A stretch of DNA of 64,000 nt from Rhodanobacteraceae bacterium (GTDB taxonomy: Bacteria; Pseudomonadota; Gammaproteobacteria; Xanthomonadales; SZUA-5): positions 278,501-342,500 of the forward strand of contig JACKOW010000001.1 in assembly GCA_024234055.1 (NCBI GenBank), in the 5' to 3' direction. The position numbers were made by a program, and so were the translations under genes. The notes beneath the pieces are model-generated. The model did not search any database and was not told the origin of the DNA. It saw only the letters and a list, made by a program, of their open reading frames with translations. Below are positions 1 to 9,800 of this stretch, piece by piece (within the stretch, counting starts at the first letter, position 1; every line of letters starts with the position of its first letter).

Positions 1-1
1 C

Positions 2-388
2 GCCGCTGAATCCTGGTTTCATGTGACCCGCAAGGGTGGCTATTTCGCCCTGCACAACCATCCAATGGCCAGTTGGTCCGGGGTCTATTGCGTCGCCGCC
101 GGTGATGACCGCAGTGGCATCCAGGACAGCGGCCTGCTCAGTTTTGTCAGTCCGATGGCCGCCAACACCATGTTCATCGACATGGCCATCGCCCGCATGA
201 GCCAGCCTTACGCCTACGCGCCACGCCAGTTCAAGCTGGAGCCGGGTCAGCTGGTGATGTTTCCTTCCTGGGTGCTGCACGAAGTGCGTCCCTACGCTGG
301 CGACGGCGAACGCATCACCGTGGCCTTCAATGCACGCTTCATGATGGCCGGCGTGGAGCCCGGCAAGGTGCCGATCAACCGGCCGTGA
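2..388 (+). CDS. 2OG-Fe(II) oxygenase family protein, C-terminal part (5' truncated by window)
   Basis: The reading frame is open from the first bases of the window, so the true start lies upstream; a GTG at 23 is probably internal. The visible ~128 residues carry an ALHNHP segment followed by WSGVY, then near the end FPSWVLHEVRPY and an RITVAFN strand. This is the iron- and 2-oxoglutarate-binding end of the putative 2OG-Fe(II) oxygenase family (double-stranded beta-helix, HxD/H...H type). The substrate cannot be told from the sequence; family members are soluble and of mostly unknown role. The gene stops at a TGA and is followed by repeat-rich DNA. Confidence 0.72.
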   Translation, partial: AAESWFHVTRKGGYFALHNHPMASWSGVYCVAAGDDRSGIQDSGLLSFVSPMAANTMFIDMAIARMSQPYAYAPRQFKLEPGQLVMFPSWVLHEVRPYAGDGERITVAFNARFMMAGVEPGKVPINRP

Positions 389-544
389 TCACCCGCAACG
401 TTGGATTGCCGGGCCAGAAGCTGGACGCAAAGGACGCAAAGGAAGAGCAGCAAGGACGCGAAGAAGAGCGATAGCCAGATGTCGCAACTCAGACGGCCCA
501 CCCTGCGGACTACTTGATGCCCCACCCCCAAGAATGGGAGATGT

Positions 545-580
545 CGTAGGTCACGTTGTCCGCCTTGCGGACTACGTGAC
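545..580. repeat. REP palindrome, family A
   Basis: CGTAGGTCACGTTG and its partner CTACGTGAC flank a small GC-rich loop. The same core recurs at 5346-5477, 10144-10224 and 45407-45442, always between genes, twice as head-to-head pairs. This is the layout of REP elements spread by RAYT transposases. Confidence 0.8.
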
Positions 581-665
581 GCTCTGGCGTGAGCGATGGC
601 CCGCCAGATCGGGGTGGGCGCAGCCTTCCAGACTCGACACCGAGTGTGACTGTGAATCACGCTCT

Positions 666-703
666 GCCCCGTGCCCCGTGCCCCGTGCCCCGTGCCCCGT
701 GCC
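666..703. repeat. 7-bp tandem repeat (GCCCCGT)n
   Basis: Five perfect copies of GCCCCGT plus a partial sixth. The same C-rich/G-rich words build the inverted arms inside the toxin-antitoxin locus just downstream (1001-1273). Confidence 0.9.
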
Positions 704-750
704 TCTCCTCCTGCTATCCTCCGCCAACTAGTTGACCAGTTGGTTGAGTC

Positions 751-999
751 ATGCCCACCGTCGGTGCCTTTGAAGCCAAGACCAAACTCTCCGAATTGCT
801 CGATGCCGTCGAGCGCGGCGAGGAGATCATCATCACCCGGCGCGGCCAGCCCATCGCCCGGTTGGTCGGCATGAACCAGGGCGATGGTGCCCGCAGCGGC
901 AGTCTGGTCGATGACATCCGCCAGACCCGCGAGCAGCTGGGACAGACCGGCATCTCGATCGCCGACATCGTCGCCTGGAAGGCCGAGGGTCGGCGGTGA
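751..999 (+). CDS. Type II antitoxin, Phd/YefM family
   Basis: This is an 82-residue protein. Its N-terminus, MPTVGAFEAKTKLSELLDAV, followed by a GEEIIITRRGQPIARLV segment, is the standard Phd/YefM DNA-binding fold, in which 'G.PvA.L' ends the beta region. The C-terminal half (about 50-82) would be the toxin-neutralising tail, disordered until bound. The likely partner is the PIN-domain toxin at 1274-1708. The pair is not adjacent as usual: 274 bases of G-rich inverted repeats separate them. Phd-type antitoxins normally repress their own promoter, and the repeated GTTGACCAGTTGG upstream of the start may be the operator (inference). Confidence 0.85.
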   Translation: MPTVGAFEAKTKLSELLDAVERGEEIIITRRGQPIARLVGMNQGDGARSGSLVDDIRQTREQLGQTGISIADIVAWKAEGRR

Positions 1000-1000
1000 T

Positions 1001-1273
1001 GGGGCGGGGCACGGGGCACGGGGCAGGGGGCACGGGAAGAGCCGTAGAGCCCGTGACTTTGTGGAGGGCGCCGCGCCTGCGGCGCCGCTGTTGCTTCTCA
1101 ACGCCGGAGGGCAAAAGCGGCCGCGCAGGCGCGCGGCCCTCCTCAGAGCCTTCGCCGCGCCCGCTCTTCCCGTGTCCCGTGCCCCCTTCCCCGTGCCCCA
1201 ATTCGCAAGCCACAGGCGCCGCGAATCGCCCGCTCTTCCCGTGCCCCGTGCCCCCTGCCCCGTGCCCCGCACC
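1001..1273. repeat. G-rich inverted-arm repeat element inside the TA locus
   Basis: The left arm (about 1006-1043) consists of GGGGCACGG/GGGGCAGGG words ending in GGGAAGAGC. Two right arms (about 1161-1200 and 1231-1267) start with GCTCTTCCC and carry the complementary C-rich words. Between the arms lie a 20-base palindrome (1067-1086) and a second GC-rich one (about 1118-1137). The arms are imperfect inverted repeats about 37 bases long. Similar arms occur at 17211-17288 and 63188-63276. Confidence 0.8.
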
Positions 1274-1708
1274 ATGACGCTGCCAGCCGCCATCCCCACC
1301 GAGCTGATCATCGACAGCTCCATCGTCGCTGCCTGGTTTCTGCCTGACGAACGCAGTCCGGTGGCCGAGCGCGTGCTCAGCGCCCTGTCCGATCTGAGGC
1401 TGTCGGCGCCGATGCTGCTGAAGGCTGAATTCGCCAATGTGCTGACGCGCGCCTTTCGTCGCCGCCAGACTGACAGCAAACTGCTCGATCGGCTGCTCAA
1501 TGATTTCGACCGCCTGCCCATCCGCTACGAAACGCTGTCGCTGAACACCGCCGATCTGGTGCGCGGCGCGCTGCGGCATCTGCTCACCCCCTACGATTTC
1601 GTCTATCTGGATCTGGCCATCCGCACGCGCTTGCCGCTGGCCACGCTGGATCCCGAACTGGCCGCTGCCGCGACCCGCGCCGGCCTCACCGTCATCACTG
1701 ATTCCTGA
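1274..1708 (+). CDS. Type II toxin, PIN-domain (VapC-like) ribonuclease
   Basis: This 144-residue protein matches the usual PIN toxin size. Conserved acidic residues are visible: the Asp in IIDSSIVAAW near the N-terminus, the Glu in LLKAEFANVL, and Asp residues in YDFVYLDLAIR and LATLDPEL near the C-terminus. Together they form the PIN magnesium site that cuts RNA. I chose the ATG at 1274 because the 'extended' frame upstream is only repeat DNA. The Phd-type antitoxin lies upstream across a repeat insertion. The stop codon is only 11 bases before the indolepyruvate oxidoreductase start, so the toxin may be co-transcribed with that metabolic gene. Confidence 0.85.
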   Translation: MTLPAAIPTELIIDSSIVAAWFLPDERSPVAERVLSALSDLRLSAPMLLKAEFANVLTRAFRRRQTDSKLLDRLLNDFDRLPIRYETLSLNTADLVRGALRHLLTPYDFVYLDLAIRTRLPLATLDPELAAAATRAGLTVITDS

Positions 1709-1719
1709 AGGATTACGCC

Positions 1720-4700
1720 ATGACCACCACCACGGCACCGATGGTGACCATCGATCGTGACTATTCGCTGGATCACAAGTACACCCGTGCGCAGGGCCGC
1801 ATCTACCTGTCGGGTGTGCAGGCGCTGGTGCGCCTGCCGCTGATGCAGCAGATGCGCGATCGGGCACTTGGCCTGAACACCGCCGGTTTTGTATCGGGCT
1901 ATCGCGGCTCGCCGCTGGGTGGCCTCGACCAGGCGCTGTGGAGTGCCCGCAAGCACCTCAAGGCCGCCAACATCGAATTCGCCGCCGGCCTGAACGAGGA
2001 CCTGGCAGCAACTGCCGTGTGGGGCAGCCAGCAGGTCAACCTGTTCCCGGGCGCCAGATTCGATGGCGTGTTCGGCATGTGGTACGGCAAGGGTCCGGGT
2101 GTGGATCGCAGCGGCGACGTGCTCAAGCACGCCAACGCGGCTGGCACCAGCAAGCATGGCGGAGTGCTGGTATTGGCAGGCGATGATCACGCCTGTCGAT
2201 CGTCGACGCTGCCGCACCAGTCCGAGCACGAGTTCATCTCGGCCATGATGCCGATCCTGAATCCGGCCGGGGTTCAGGACATCCTCGACATGGGCATGCT
2301 GGGCTGGGCCATGAGCCGTTTCAGCGGTCGCTGGGTCGGCTTCAAGACCATCGCCGAAACCGTGGAATCCTCGGCCTCGGTCAATGTCGATCCGCACCAG
2401 CTCGACATCGTCATCCCCACCGATTTCGTCCTGCCGGCGGGCGGCTTGAACATCCGCTGGCCGGATCCGCCGATGAATCAGGAACTGCGTCTGCATCAGT
2501 ACGCCATGCATGCCGCAGTGGCCTTCGCCAAGGCCAATGGCATCGATCGCGTGGTCTTCGATTCACCGCGCGCGCGCCTGGGCATCATCACCACCGGCAA
2601 GAGTTATCTGGACGTGCTGCAGGCACTGGAATATCTGGGTCTGGATCGCGAGGCCTGCCGCGACATCGGCATCCGCGTCTACAAGGCCGGCATGACCTGG
2701 CCGATCGAACCCGATGGCTTGCGGGCTTTCGCCCAGGGTCTGGACGACATCATCGTGGTCGAGGAGAAGCGCTCCTTCCTCGAAGCCCAGCTGAAAGAAC
2801 ATATGTACAACTGGGCCGAAGCCACCCGGCCTTCCATCGTCGGCAAATACGACGAAGCCGGCAACTGGGTGCTGCCCTCCACCGGTGAGTTGACGCCGCC
2901 GACCATTGCCCTGGTCATCGCCGCGCGCCTGAACCGCTTCTACACCAGCGAGCGCATCCAGGAGCGTTTGCGCTGGATCGAGGACAAGGAGCGCGAGCTG
3001 GCGCTGCCACGCGCCAACTTCGCCCGTCCGGCTCACTATTGCTCAGGCTGCCCGCACAACACCTCCACCGTGGTGCCGGAAGGCTCGCGCGCCGCCGCCG
3101 GCATCGGTTGCCATTACATGGTCACCTGGATGGACCGGCGCACCGAGACCTTCACCCAGATGGGCGGCGAGGGTGTGCCCTGGATCGGCCAGTCGCCTTT
3201 CACCGACACGGCCCACATCTTCCAGAACCTGGGAGACGGCACCTATTTCCACTCGGGTTCGCTGGCCATCCGTTCCTGCGTGGCGGCCAAGGTCAACATC
3301 ACCTTCAAGATTCTCTACAACGATGCCGTGGCCATGACCGGTGGCCAGCCGGTGGACGGCACGCTGTCGGTGGACGACCTGATCCGCCAGGTGCACGCCG
3401 AGGGTGTCCAGAAGATCTGGCTGTTGTCGGACGACCCGGACAAGTACCGCGGCAACTCGGTGCTGAGCACGCACGGCGTGCATCTGGCCGACCGCGATGA
3501 GCTCGACCGCGTGCAGCGCGAACTGCGTGAAGAAAAAGGTGTCACCGTGCTCATCTACGAGCAGACCTGTGCCGCCGAGAAGCGCCGTCGGCGCAAGCGC
3601 AAGCTGATGGTCGATCCGCCCAAGCGCAGCTTCATCAATCAGGCGGTATGCGAGGGCTGCGGCGATTGCGGGGTACAGTCCAACTGCGTGTCGATCCTGC
3701 CGGTGGAGACCGAGTTCGGGCGCAAGCGCGCCATCGACCAGAATTCCTGCAACAAGGACTTTTCCTGCGTCAAGGGCTTCTGCCCGAGCTTCGTTACCGT
3801 GCACGGCGGCGGCTTGAAGAAGCGCAAGGCCTCGGCCATCGATCCGGGCTTTGATCGCCTGCCGCTGCCCGTGATCAAGGGTGATCTGGCCCAGCCCTGG
3901 AATGTGCTGATCACTGGTGTCGGCGGCACCGGCGTGGTCACCATTGGCGCGCTGCTCGGCATGGCCGCACATCTCGAAGGCAAGGGCGTGTCGGTGCTGG
4001 ATCAGACCGGATTGGCGCAGAAGGGCGGCGCGGTGACCTGCCACGTGCGTATCGCCCGCGAGCCCGGCGACATCCACGCCGTGCGCATCGCTGCCGGTGA
4101 AGCGGATCTGGTGATTGGCTGCGATGTGGTGGTGGTCAACGATTACTGGGCCTTGAGCAAGATCCGCGAATCCCGCACCCACGCGGTGATCAATCAGTAC
4201 CAGAGCTATCCCGGCAGTTTCACCCGCGAACCCGATCTGCAGTTCCCGTTGCAGCAGATGCTCGATGCCATCGGTCTGGCGCTCGGGCATCAGAATCTGG
4301 ATGTGCTCGACGCCACCACGATCGCCACCAATCTGCTCGGCGATTCCATTGCCACCAATCTGTTCGTGCTGGGCTACGCCTGGCAGAAGGGACTGGTGCC
4401 GGTCAGTCTGGACGCCCTGATGCGCGCCATCGAGCTGAATGGCGCTGCGGTGGACATGAACAAGAAGGCCTTTGCCTGGGGCCGATTGGCGGCGCACGAT
4501 CCGTCCGCAGTGCAGGAAGCCGCCGGACTCAAGCGCCCCAAGCTGCTGCCAATCAAGACCGTCACCGTCAGCGACGCTATCGCCTGGAGCGATGCCGGTG
4601 TGGCCGACACGCTGGACGAATTGATTGCCCGCCGGGTGGCTTACTTGACCGACTGGCAGGATGCCGCCTATGCCGGCCGCTACCGGGGCTTCGTCGAACA

Positions 4701-5262
4701 GGTACGCAGCGCCGAGGCGCAGAAGGTGCCGGGCAGCACCCGCCTGACGGCCAGCGTGGCCCGATATCTCAGCAAGCTGATGGCCTACAAGGACGAGTTC
4801 GAAGTCGCCCGGCTGTATGCCTCGGGCGAGTTCCGCCAGCGTCTGGAACAGACTTTCGACGGCGACTACACGGTGAAATTCAATCTGGCGCCGCCGCTGT
4901 TCGCGAAAAAGGACCCGGTCACCGGACACCTGAAGAAGGCCGAGTTCGGACCCTGGGTGTTCAAGGCCTTCGCCGTGCTGGCCCGATTGCGCAAACACCG
5001 CGGCGCCTGGTGGGATGTCTTCAGCAAGACCGCCGAACGCAAGGCCGAACGCCAGCTGATCGAGGACTACAGCAAGCGCATCACCGAGCTGCTGAACGCC
5101 CTCAACCCCGACAATCTGGATCTGGCCGTCGCCATCGCCGAAGTGCCGGAGCAGATCCGCGGCTACGGCCACATCAAGGAAGCCAGCATCGCCCGGGCAC
5201 AGGCACGCTGGACCGAGTTGCTGGCGCAATGGCGCCAGCCGGGGCTGCGCAAGGCGGCGTAG
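1720..5262 (+). CDS. Indolepyruvate:ferredoxin oxidoreductase, fused alpha-beta type
   Basis: This 1180-residue enzyme oxidatively decarboxylates aryl pyruvates such as indolepyruvate to the acyl-CoA with ferredoxin as electron acceptor, in the cytoplasm during aromatic amino acid breakdown. The order is: N-terminal pyrimidine-binding region with SGYRGSPLGGLD; thiamine-diphosphate half with a CSGCPHNTS cysteine motif near residue 441; an iron-sulphur site with CEGCGDCG (about 644) and CNKDFSCVKGFCPS (about 677); then the gamma/IorB-like domain starting VLITGVGGTGVVTIGALLG near 728. Length and order match the single-chain proteobacterial form, which replaces separate iorA and iorB. A GGATTACGCC stretch precedes the ATG, 11 bases after the PIN toxin stop. 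No adjacent ferredoxin gene is visible. Confidence 0.95.
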   Translation: MTTTTAPMVTIDRDYSLDHKYTRAQGRIYLSGVQALVRLPLMQQMRDRALGLNTAGFVSGYRGSPLGGLDQALWSARKHLKAANIEFAAGLNEDLAATAVWGSQQVNLFPGARFDGVFGMWYGKGPGVDRSGDVLKHANAAGTSKHGGVLVLAGDDHACRSSTLPHQSEHEFISAMMPILNPAGVQDILDMGMLGWAMSRFSGRWVGFKTIAETVESSASVNVDPHQLDIVIPTDFVLPAGGLNIRWPDPPMNQELRLHQYAMHAAVAFAKANGIDRVVFDSPRARLGIITTGKSYLDVLQALEYLGLDREACRDIGIRVYKAGMTWPIEPDGLRAFAQGLDDIIVVEEKRSFLEAQLKEHMYNWAEATRPSIVGKYDEAGNWVLPSTGELTPPTIALVIAARLNRFYTSERIQERLRWIEDKERELALPRANFARPAHYCSGCPHNTSTVVPEGSRAAAGIGCHYMVTWMDRRTETFTQMGGEGVPWIGQSPFTDTAHIFQNLGDGTYFHSGSLAIRSCVAAKVNITFKILYNDAVAMTGGQPVDGTLSVDDLIRQVHAEGVQKIWLLSDDPDKYRGNSVLSTHGVHLADRDELDRVQRELREEKGVTVLIYEQTCAAEKRRRRKRKLMVDPPKRSFINQAVCEGCGDCGVQSNCVSILPVETEFGRKRAIDQNSCNKDFSCVKGFCPSFVTVHGGGLKKRKASAIDPGFDRLPLPVIKGDLAQPWNVLITGVGGTGVVTIGALLGMAAHLEGKGVSVLDQTGLAQKGGAVTCHVRIAREPGDIHAVRIAAGEADLVIGCDVVVVNDYWALSKIRESRTHAVINQYQSYPGSFTREPDLQFPLQQMLDAIGLALGHQNLDVLDATTIATNLLGDSIATNLFVLGYAWQKGLVPVSLDALMRAIELNGAAVDMNKKAFAWGRLAAHDPSAVQEAAGLKRPKLLPIKTVTVSDAIAWSDAGVADTLDELIARRVAYLTDWQDAAYAGRYRGFVEQVRSAEAQKVPGSTRLTASVARYLSKLMAYKDEFEVARLYASGEFRQRLEQTFDGDYTVKFNLAPPLFAKKDPVTGHLKKAEFGPWVFKAFAVLARLRKHRGAWWDVFSKTAERKAERQLIEDYSKRITELLNALNPDNLDLAVAIAEVPEQIRGYGHIKEASIARAQARWTELLAQWRQPGLRKAA

Positions 5263-5345
5263 GGGTTGATGGGTTGTCGGTTGTCGGAAAGAGCAAAAGC
5301 TGACTCACGCGGAGGCGCGGAGGTCGCGGAGAAGAGCAGCTATTT

Positions 5346-5477
5346 CGTAGGTCACGTTGGCCCGAAGGGCCTACGTGACGCACGGGGCCAACCGTTGCCC
5401 CTCGAGCCAATTGAGGGCAACATGATTCTGTGGGCATTGATGTCACGTAGCCCGCTACGCGGGCAACATGACCTACG
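5346..5477. repeat. Pair of inverted REP elements, family A
   Basis: One unit (5346-5379) is followed about 60 bases later by the same unit reversed (5442-5477, TGTCACGTAGCCCGC...). Between them is a run containing TTGAGGGCAACATGA. The pair fills the gap between the oxidoreductase and the VWA gene and would form a large cruciform. Confidence 0.8.
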
Positions 5478-5551
5478 CTTGGCGCTACTCCGCGGCCTCC
5501 GCGTCTCCGCGTGAAATCTCCTTTTCCAACAGCCAGCAACCGACAACCAGA

Positions 5552-6751
5552 ATGCTGATCCGCTTCCTCCTCACCCTGCGCGCCTTCGGCCTGAAAATCG
5601 GTCTGGGCGAATTTCTGGTGCTGTTGCAGGCGCTCAAGCAGGGTCATGCGCAGCTGTCGATCGACGACTTTCATGTACTGGCGCGCTCGGCGCTGATCAA
5701 GGATGAAGGCCTGTACGATCGCTACGATCGCGCCTTCCAGGCCTTTTTCGAGGGCGCGGCCGACAAGGTGCCGGACTGGCTCAAGGAGATTCCGGCCGAC
5801 TGGCTGCGCGAGACTTTTGGCCGCGAGCTGACTGAAGAGGAGAAGGCCAAACTGGAGGCCTTCGGGTCGCTGGAAAAGCTCATGGACGAGCTGCGCAAGC
5901 GCATGGAGGAGCAGACCGAGCGCCACAGCGGCGGCAATCGCTGGATCGGCACCGGTGGAACTTCACCCTTCGGTCATGGCGGCTTCCATCCCGAGGGCGT
6001 GCGCATCGGGGGAAAGTCCCAGCAGGGTAGGGCGGCCAAGGTCTGGGAGAAGCGCGAGTACCGCAATCTCGATGATGAAGTCGAACTGGGTAGGCGCAAT
6101 TTCCAGATCGCACTGCGGCGCTTGCGCAAGTTTGCGCGCGAGGGCGCTGCCGAAGAGTTGGATCTGGATGGCACCATCAGCGCTACCGCCAGGAACGCTG
6201 GCTGGCTGGATCTCAAGCTCAGGCCCGAACGCCACAACGCCATCAAGCTGCTGTTGTTCATCGACATCGGCGGCTCGATGGACGAGCACATCCGCGTCTG
6301 CGAAGAGCTGTTCTCGGCGGCCAAGGCCGAGTTCAAGCATTTCGAACACTTCTACTTCCACAACTGCCTGTACGACCGGGTGTGGAAGGACAATCGCCGA
6401 CGCTGGCAGGAGAGCACCCCGACCACGGAGCTGCTGCACAAATACCCCGCTGACTACCGGGTGATCTTCGTCGGCGATGCCAGCATGAGTCCGCTGGAAC
6501 TGCTGGAACCCGGCGGCTCCATCGAAGGCTGGAACGAGGAATCCGGCATGGTCTGGTTACAGCGGGTACTCGCCACCTGGCCGCGATCAGTGTGGCTCAA
6601 CCCGACCGAACGCGAGTACTGGAACTACACTCCCACCATCACCCACATCGCCCGCCTTTTCGGCGAACGCATGTTCCCGCTGACGCTAGGCGGCATCAGC
6701 GAAGCGATCAATGCGCTGAAGAAACCACAGCACGCGCCGATGCCCGCGTAG
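5552..6751 (+). CDS. VWA domain protein, CoxE-like
   Basis: A 399-residue cytoplasmic protein. The N-terminal ~150 residues are helical (LLTLRAFGLKIGLGEFL...), then comes a highly charged KLMDELRKRMEEQTERH segment. The C-terminal half is a von Willebrand A fold beginning LLLFIDIGGSMD, with DIGGS at the metal (MIDAS) site where the commoner form is DxSxS; this variant is typical of CoxE-like proteins. Such proteins usually partner a MoxR-type AAA ATPase to insert metals or remodel complexes, but none is encoded nearby. The ATG at 5552 lies just after a REP pair; the frame is open further upstream but only through repeat DNA. The C-terminus ends in a GISEAINALKK helix. Confidence 0.85.
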   Translation: MLIRFLLTLRAFGLKIGLGEFLVLLQALKQGHAQLSIDDFHVLARSALIKDEGLYDRYDRAFQAFFEGAADKVPDWLKEIPADWLRETFGRELTEEEKAKLEAFGSLEKLMDELRKRMEEQTERHSGGNRWIGTGGTSPFGHGGFHPEGVRIGGKSQQGRAAKVWEKREYRNLDDEVELGRRNFQIALRRLRKFAREGAAEELDLDGTISATARNAGWLDLKLRPERHNAIKLLLFIDIGGSMDEHIRVCEELFSAAKAEFKHFEHFYFHNCLYDRVWKDNRRRWQESTPTTELLHKYPADYRVIFVGDASMSPLELLEPGGSIEGWNEESGMVWLQRVLATWPRSVWLNPTEREYWNYTPTITHIARLFGERMFPLTLGGISEAINALKKPQHAPMPA

Positions 6752-6757
6752 AGGCAA

Positions 6758-6784
6758 CTGTGGGAGTTCCGGTTGCTCCCACAG
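6758..6784. terminator. Hairpin after the VWA gene
   Basis: CTGTGGGAG and CTCCCACAG form a perfect 9-bp stem with a 9-base loop, starting 7 bases after the VWA stop codon. No clear T run follows, so it is either a weak terminator or a REP of the same family as 17169-17414. Confidence 0.5.
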
Positions 6785-6853
6785 CCCCGTGCCTGAGACA
6801 TTTCTGACTCGGGCGACATTCATACTCGCAGCTCGTAAACCCGGGGGCGAGAG

Positions 6854-9800
6854 ATGCGACGACTGATTCTGGCGATGTGGGCGCTGCTCGGCACTGTGCC
6901 GGCGGCAAACGCGGCTGAGACCGCACCTTCCTGCGCCGCGGCGCAGTCCTGTCCGCTGGTTGGGCCGGCCACACCGGCTGATCGCGCGCAATGCCTGAAG
7001 TGGCAGACCGAGCTTGAGCGTCCGGCCCGCTTCGTGTCGGGCGGGCAAATCCAGCTCGACCGTTTCGAGAAGCTCGTCGGCGACTGGATGGGGGGCTATT
7101 GCTATCGTCTGATCAGCGACGGCCGCTACGACTGGCCGCACGACGCCACGGCCCGCGATACCGGGCCCTTTGTCAGCACCTTTGCGAACGGCAAGTTCAG
7201 CGGCAAGAGTCTGAGCTCGCACGTGGTGGCGCGGGTCTGGTATTCGCCGGCGATGCGCGACTGGATGGCGGTCAACCGGCCCGCCAACGAGGAAGACGCG
7301 CCGGCCGATCCGCCAGCGATTCCCGAGGGCGCGATCATGGTCAAGGAGATGTGGCCGGCGCCGGCCTCGTTGTATCGAGGCGAATGCTTTGACTGCAAGG
7401 CGCCCGGCAGCAGCGGCGCAGTGATCTTCATCCGCGATTCGAAGAGCTTTTCCACCGGCTGGTTCACTGGCTGGTACGGCAAGGGCGCGGTGATCGACTG
7501 GCCCGCAGGCAAGGCCAATGGACTGACCAGCATGGGCGATGGCGGCCAGGGTTTCTGCTTGAACTGCCATGGTTCGACCACCCCCGGCAGCACCTTTGCC
7601 TCGATGAACAACATCGATGGTCATCCCGCCACTTTCGTCACCCAACTGCCGCCGATGTCCACCCAGGCGCCCATGGGCATGGGGGTGGCACAGAAATCCG
7701 CCTCATCGGCGGGGTCTTCGCCGGACGGGCAGGATGCCGATCGCGAACATCATCGCAGCCTGGCCATTCCGCTGACCGAGTTGATACCCGTCGACGAGGC
7801 CCTGGCAGTGGCTGATGCCGGCTTTGTCGACACTTTCGCCTGGCCGGTGCAGAACAAGAGCAAATCAAAGTCAGATCTGCCGGTGCCCGCCAACATGCCC
7901 TCGCAGACCTACGACAGCGTGCTGATTCCGGGCACTGGTCCTGTGGATCATTTCCTGACCTCCACCCAGTGCGTGGGCTGTCATCAGGCCAATGCCACCG
8001 GCTTGCAGCTGGACATGCTCGATTTCACGCCCGGACCACTGGGCGCGGGCGGCGAGGGCAAGCCGGTGAGCCTCTCGCCGTACTCGATGTGGAGCTCTTC
8101 GCCCATGGGACTGGCCGGGCGTGATCCGATCTTCTACTCACAGCTGGAGAGTGAGCAGATCATCCATGCCGACTGGAACCGCCGCGCCGACGGCAAGCAG
8201 AAGGCGGCGGTGCGCGCGCTGATCCAGGACACCTGCCTGCAGTGCCATGGCAACATGGGCCAGCGCCAGAAGGCCATCGACAGCCATGCCGAAACCGGCA
8301 GCTGCGCCCAGTTCTCGCGCGCCGAGGCCAACATCGTGCCTTTCCCCTACACCGATCAGAACTGGCCGCATCAAGCCCAGGCAGCCAGTTACGCCGGTCT
8401 CGCCCGTGACGGCATTTCCTGCTCCACCTGTCACCAGCTGGCCTTGTTCGAGGAGGCAGACAAGTTTGCCGATGCGCCGTGGAACACCTGCATCAAGCAG
8501 AAGCAGCAGAGCCTCAATCCCACCTTCACCGGCTTTGCGGCCACTTTTAGCGGCAGCTTCCCGCTGGGATCGCCAGACACCCTCAATGGGCCTTTCCCCG
8601 ATCCGCTGACCAAGCCGATGGCCAACTCGCTGCGGGTGATTCCCGAGCACAACGAGGCCATCCGCAGTTCTGAAGTCTGCGGTTCCTGCCACAGCATCCA
8701 TCTGCCGGTGCTGGATCGCCCGCAGCCTGAAGATCGCTGCCTGCCGCAAACCGATCCAGCCGATCCCTTCCGCTGCTTCCCCAAGCGTTATGAGCAGACC
8801 ACCTATCCCGAGTGGGTGTTCAGCGCCTTCCGTACGGGCTGGCTCGGCGATCAGCTGTTGCCGAGCGGACCCGGCGATACGCCGCTCAGCTGTCAGCAAT
8901 GCCATATGCCCAGCACCGATTCAGCGGGCAATGCCCTGGCGAGCAAGATTGCTTCCATCGAGGAGTACAGCAACTACCCGCAGACCGATTACCGCCTGCC
9001 GGCGGCCGAGATCGATCTGCCCGTGCGTTCGCCCTACGCTCAGCATCAACTGGTCGGGCTGAATGTCTTCCTGACCGAAATGGCCCAGCAGAAGCCCGAG
9101 ATCCTGGGTATTCGCAGCCAGGATCCTGGCCTGGTGGGCATGAATGTGGCGCCGCTGCAGGTCACCGAAAATGCGATGGTGGAGCAGGCGCGCAAGCACA
9201 CGGCGCAGCTGGTGGTGGTGCCCGAATGGGACGAGGCCAATGGAACGCTGCGTGCACGGGTCAGTGTCAGCAACCTCACCGGGCACAAGTTTCCGTCGGG
9301 CGTGAGTTTCCGGCGCGCCTTCATCGAATTCCGGGTACACGATGCCAAAGGGAGCGTGATCTGGGCTTCCGGGCGCAGCAACGATCAGGGCGTCATCGTC
9401 GACCAGAACCAGCAAGCGGTGGCCGGCGAGTTCTGGTGGGACCAGACCTGCCGTGCCCGTCTGCCCAACGCCTGGCAACCGCACTTCGAAACGATCAACG
9501 CCGAAAATCAGGCCCAGATCTATCAGGAATTGATCACCGACGCCGCGGGTCAGCTGACCACGAGTTTCCTCAGCATCAACGCCCATCCCAAGGACAACCG
9601 CCTGCAACCGCGCGGCTTCCTGCCCGAGCCGGAACGCATCGCCATTGCCGCGGCACTGGGTGACCGGACGCCCCTGCACTCGCACGGCGACGGACCTTTC
9701 CCGATGGACGAGAACCTCGGCGTGGCAGTGGGCCCGGAAGGCGAGGCGGCCAGCGACCCGGATTACCAGAACGGCTCGGGCATCGACCGCCTCGACTACG

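Larger units (their letters stand above)
389..750. other. Repeat-filled intergenic region
   Basis: There is no convincing gene here. The stretch contains a purine-rich GGACGCAAAGGACGCAAAGG-type segment (about 423-466), a REP palindrome (545-580) and a 7-bp tandem repeat (666-703). It ends with a TAGTTGACCAGTTGGTTGA segment (about 728-746) directly before the antitoxin start. That partly repeated GTTGACCAGTTGG may be the antitoxin's operator, which is inference only. Confidence 0.5.

Noticed and set aside
292..1521. Open frame of 409 codons on the minus strand across the TA locus
   Set aside because: It mostly translates the G-rich repeats and lies opposite the clear Phd and PIN genes.
3043..5229. 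Long open frame of 728 codons on the minus strand
   Set aside because: It is fully antisense to the indolepyruvate oxidoreductase, has no recognisable motifs and is a product of high GC.
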